Shown here in pieces: positions 6,504-8,615 of a stretch of 8,615 bases of DNA (its first letter is position 1; each line of letters begins with the position of its first letter). The notes beneath the pieces were generated by a model that ran no database searches, was not told the origin of the DNA, and worked only from the letters and a program-made list of their open reading frames with translations. Origin of the DNA: Alphaproteobacteria bacterium (GTDB taxonomy: Bacteria > Pseudomonadota > Alphaproteobacteria > Rhizobiales > Aestuariivirgaceae). The position numbers and the translations under genes are program-made. The DNA lies in NCBI GenBank assembly GCA_020441605.1, contig JAGRLX010000035.1, positions 1-8,615 on the forward strand, read 5' to 3'.

Positions 6504-6532
6504 CCTCTCCCGCGCCTTTCAAGCGGGAGAGG
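6504..6532 (+). repeat. Intercistronic hairpin between binding-protein and permease genes
   Basis: A perfect 10-bp inverted repeat (CCTCTCCCGC at 6504-6513, GCGGGAGAGG at 6523-6532) with a 9-base loop lies 8 bases after the binding-protein stop codon and 21 bases before the permease start. There is no T-run after it, so it is a poor intrinsic terminator. Such structures behind binding-protein genes are known to protect the upstream mRNA from 3' exonucleases, giving more binding protein than permease. That role is inferred here. Confidence 0.7.
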
Positions 6533-6553
6533 GCTCGCTCCGGACTCTAGCGC

Positions 6554-7411
6554 GTGTCATCTCGCTTCACATCGGTGCTTCTCATGGCCCCCGGTCTCCT
6601 ATGGCTGGGCCTGCTCATGGTCGTGCCATGCCTCCTGGTTTTCGTTCTGATATTCTTCGAGCGTGGCATCTATGGTGGCATAGACTGGAGCGTCGTGACG
6701 TTTGACAATACTCGCCGGGCCTTCGACCCGCTTTATCTCTCGATCTTTCTGACCAGCGGCAAGATCGCGGGCCTGGCGACCGTCATCGCACTGCTCATCG
6801 GATATCCGGCTGCCTATGCCATTGCCAGGGCGCCGGCCGGACGCCAGACGGCGCTCCTCTTCGTCGCCATGCTTCCCTTCTGGACCAATTATCTCATCCG
6901 CACTTATGCCTGGATCGTTCTGCTCAATCCGGCCGGACTGATCAACAGCCTGCTGACCAGCGCCGGCCTCACTCGTGAGCCGCTGCCGCTGCTCTACAAC
7001 CAGTTCGCGGTGATCCTGGGCCTGGTCTACAGCTATACGCCCTTCGTGATCCTGGCGATCTATTCAGCCCTGCAGCGCCTCGACCCGTCCCTTGCCGAGG
7101 CCTCGCGCGATCTGGGCGCTGGTCCCGTCACCACCTTCTTCCGCATCACCCTGCCGCTCACCGCCTCGGGCGTCGCCGCTGGCGCGGTCTTCGTATTCGT
7201 CCTCTCGATCGGCAACTTCGTGACACCTGATCTGCTGGGCGGCGGCAAGTTCCAGATGATCGGCAATCTGATCTACGATCAATTCCTGTCGGCGCGCGAC
7301 TGGCCGTTTGGTGCGACACTCTCCGCTTTGCTCATCGCGGTGATGATGATCCTTCTGTTCTTGCAAGCCCTGATGTCGGCCCGGGCGCGAGGTGAACATG
7401 CGGGTGCTTAA
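6554..7411 (+). CDS. ABC transporter permease, PotB-type
   Basis: This is an inner-membrane permease of 285 residues with about six hydrophobic helices, the first at about 8-34. The cytoplasmic docking loop is clear at about 180-201: LAEASRDLGAGPVTTFFRI then TLPL, matching the EAA-x3-G-x9-I-x-LP pattern. After it, NFVTPDLLGG (221-230) is typical of PotB-like polyamine permeases. I start at the GTG at 6554, which gives the usual cytoplasmic N-terminus; its ribosome site is weak, and the ATG at 6584 is a shorter option. Translation may partly depend on reading through the hairpin from the binding-protein gene. It overlaps the next permease by 14 bp and should form a heterodimeric channel with it. 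Confidence 0.88.
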   Translation: MSSRFTSVLLMAPGLLWLGLLMVVPCLLVFVLIFFERGIYGGIDWSVVTFDNTRRAFDPLYLSIFLTSGKIAGLATVIALLIGYPAAYAIARAPAGRQTALLFVAMLPFWTNYLIRTYAWIVLLNPAGLINSLLTSAGLTREPLPLLYNQFAVILGLVYSYTPFVILAIYSALQRLDPSLAEASRDLGAGPVTTFFRITLPLTASGVAAGAVFVFVLSIGNFVTPDLLGGGKFQMIGNLIYDQFLSARDWPFGATLSALLIAVMMILLFLQALMSARARGEHAGA

Positions 7412-8168
7412 CATCCATCTCGGTGCTGTCTATGGCTTCCTCTACCTGCCAATTGCGGTGTTGATCATCCTGTCGTTTAATCGCGCCGGACTGCCCACCG
7501 CCTGGACGGGTTTCTCGCTCGAATGGTACGGCAAGCTCGCCAGCAATCCCAAGATCATGGGGGCGGCCTGGAACTCGTTGGTCGTGGCCTTCTGGTCGAC
7601 TCTCATCGCCACGGCGATCGGCACGATGCTGGCGCTTGGCGTCGAGCGGGCCCGGCCTTCCGCAACGCGCGAGGCCCTGCTGTTCGCGCCGATGATCATC
7701 CCCGACATCGTGTTGGCGATAGCGCTCCTCTCATTCTTCACCCTGATCAAGCTTACCCTGGGCCTCCATTCAATCGTCGCGGCCCATGTCGTCTTCAACA
7801 TCGCATTCGTGACGGCTGTGGTGCGAGCCCGGCTCAAGAGCTACGACTGGTCATTGAACGAGGCCTCCCGCGATCTGGGCGCCACTGCTATGAACACCTT
7901 CTGGCGCATCACTTTTCCGCTGATCAGGCCCTCGGTGATCGCGGCGGCGCTGTTGGCCTTCACCCTGTCGATCGATGAATTCATCATCGCCTATTTCACG
8001 GCGGGCGCCGGACAATCCTCGACGACCCTGCCGATGCAAATCTATGCGATGATCCGATTCGGGGTGACGCCCGAGATCAATGCCATGGCAGCTATCGTCA
8101 TGGGCATTAGTTTCGTCTTGGTGCTCGCTGCACAACGGCTCAACCGCGGACGTATTCCAGGGGCGTGA
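7398..8168 (+). CDS. ABC transporter permease, PotC-type
   Basis: This is an inner-membrane permease of 256 residues with about six hydrophobic helices. The first, at about 9-27, ends in the LSFNRAG pattern typical of PotC and PotI. The docking loop lies at 155-176 (NEASRDLGATAMNTFWRI then TFPL), followed by the PotC-like segment AFTLSIDEFIIAYF (187-200). I chose the ATG at 7398, which has GAGG five bases upstream and overlaps the preceding permease gene by 14 bp; a GTG at 7392 adds only two residues. It pairs with the PotB-type subunit to form the membrane pore for the binding protein at 5446-6495. No ATPase gene follows directly; the next gene is a glycosyltransferase-like one 38 bp downstream. 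Confidence 0.9.
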   Translation: MRVLNIHLGAVYGFLYLPIAVLIILSFNRAGLPTAWTGFSLEWYGKLASNPKIMGAAWNSLVVAFWSTLIATAIGTMLALGVERARPSATREALLFAPMIIPDIVLAIALLSFFTLIKLTLGLHSIVAAHVVFNIAFVTAVVRARLKSYDWSLNEASRDLGATAMNTFWRITFPLIRPSVIAAALLAFTLSIDEFIIAYFTAGAGQSSTTLPMQIYAMIRFGVTPEINAMAAIVMGISFVLVLAAQRLNRGRIPGA

Positions 8169-8206
8169 AGGGTCTGCTACTGATTGGGAGACACAGGGAG
8201 GTAAGG

Positions 8207-8615
8207 ATGGCAAGAGCAACAGTGAAGAAGCCGGCGGCGAAGAAGCGCGCTGCGATCCGCAAGAAATCCAAGAAGGTCATTGCGCTGTTTCCCGAAGCTG
8301 CCTTTGGGCCGGCACTCAATTCGGTTGGCATCGGCCAAGCCTTGGAAAAGCTCGGCCACAAGGTGGTTTTCTTGTCTGATCCCGGTTTTCTCGATGTCTA
8401 CAAAGGCTATGGTTTTGAGGTCCATCCGGTGAACCTGTCGGAACCGTTGCCACCGGAGGAAATGGCGAAGTTCTGGGTCGATTTCATCAATGGCCACATC
8501 CCCAATTTCCGCAAGAGTCCCTACGACCAGATCGACAACTACGTGAAGGAATGCTGGGAAGCGATCGTCGACAGCGCGAAATGGGCGCAGAAAGACCTGC
8601 CGGGCGTGCTGGCCA
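8207..8615 (+). CDS. GT-B-fold glycosyltransferase-like protein, N-terminal part, with lysine-rich tail
   Basis: The gene starts at the ATG at 8207 behind an excellent ribosome site (GGGAGGTAAGG at 8196-8206) and runs off the right edge after 136 codons. The first 23 residues are a basic tail (VKKPAAKKRAAIRKKSKK at 6-23). The next strand, KVIALFPEAAFGP from residue 23, leads into GQALEKLGHKVVFLSDPGF (43-61) and GYGFEVHPV (66-74). This is the beta-alpha-beta start of the acceptor-binding domain of MGT/UGT-type glycosyltransferases, in which a glycine-rich first loop, a GH before the second strand and a later G-F-E are common. The nucleotide-sugar domain would lie outside the window, so donor binding cannot be checked. 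The 38-bp gap after the PotC-type gene with no terminator suggests the same operon. What it would glycosylate is unknown; a related sugar-phosphate or undescribed enzyme of the same fold is possible. Confidence 0.65.
   Translation, partial: MARATVKKPAAKKRAAIRKKSKKVIALFPEAAFGPALNSVGIGQALEKLGHKVVFLSDPGFLDVYKGYGFEVHPVNLSEPLPPEEMAKFWVDFINGHIPNFRKSPYDQIDNYVKECWEAIVDSAKWAQKDLPGVLA

Noticed and set aside
6504..6545. Hairpin after the binding-protein gene as an intrinsic terminator
   Set aside because: The stem is followed by GCTCGCTCC, not a T-run, and the downstream permease genes clearly belong to the same transporter.

Overview
The window looks like chromosomal DNA of a high-GC alphaproteobacterium, probably of the rhizobial order Hyphomicrobiales. 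This is inferred from the GC-rich codon use, the start of a type III ornithine decarboxylase whose N-terminus resembles the rhizobial enzymes, and a promoter of the alphaproteobacterial CTTGA/N17/CATATA type. No mobile elements, tRNA, rRNA or CRISPR arrays were seen. The main theme is small-molecule transport, with polyamine synthesis and uptake at both ends.

Layout: (1) Bases 1-65, minus strand: the first 21 codons of a probable ornithine decarboxylase gene. Its roughly 250-base 5' leader (66-316) can fold into two mutually exclusive structures, one of which hides the Shine-Dalgarno sequence; it is a candidate riboswitch, probably of the alphaproteobacterial 'speF' leader class. (2) 405-1298, plus strand: an EamA/DMT (YddG-like) exporter that reads away from the decarboxylase and converges on the next cassette, overlapping it by 59 bp at the 3' ends. 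(3) 5285 down to 1240, minus strand: four mutually overlapping genes in the order ynjB-ynjC-ynjD-ynjF. They encode a binding protein, a fused double permease, an ATPase, and a CDP-alcohol phosphatidyltransferase. This is the E. coli ynjBCD(E)F arrangement without the rhodanese gene ynjE. (4) 5446-8168, plus strand, divergent from ynjB: a PotD/PotF-type polyamine binding protein and two PotB/PotC-type permeases, with a strong hairpin between the binding protein and the first permease. (5) 8207 to the window edge: the N-terminal part of a GT-B-fold glycosyltransferase-like protein with a lysine-rich tail, probably in the same operon. The ATPase of this second transporter is not in the window.

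How they may work together: ornithine decarboxylase makes putrescine and the PotD-type importer brings in polyamine-like compounds, so the leader switch at the decarboxylase is a sensible point of feedback control. The YnjBCD importer is translationally coupled to a membrane enzyme that attaches an alcohol head group to CDP-activated lipid (or a related CDP-alcohol reaction). This raises the idea, not shown by sequence alone, that the importer delivers the alcohol or its precursor. The two importers start back to back from a 160-bp gap that contains a 7-bp inverted repeat. The only stretch over 300 bases without a protein gene is 66-404, which is described as the leader and divergent promoter region.
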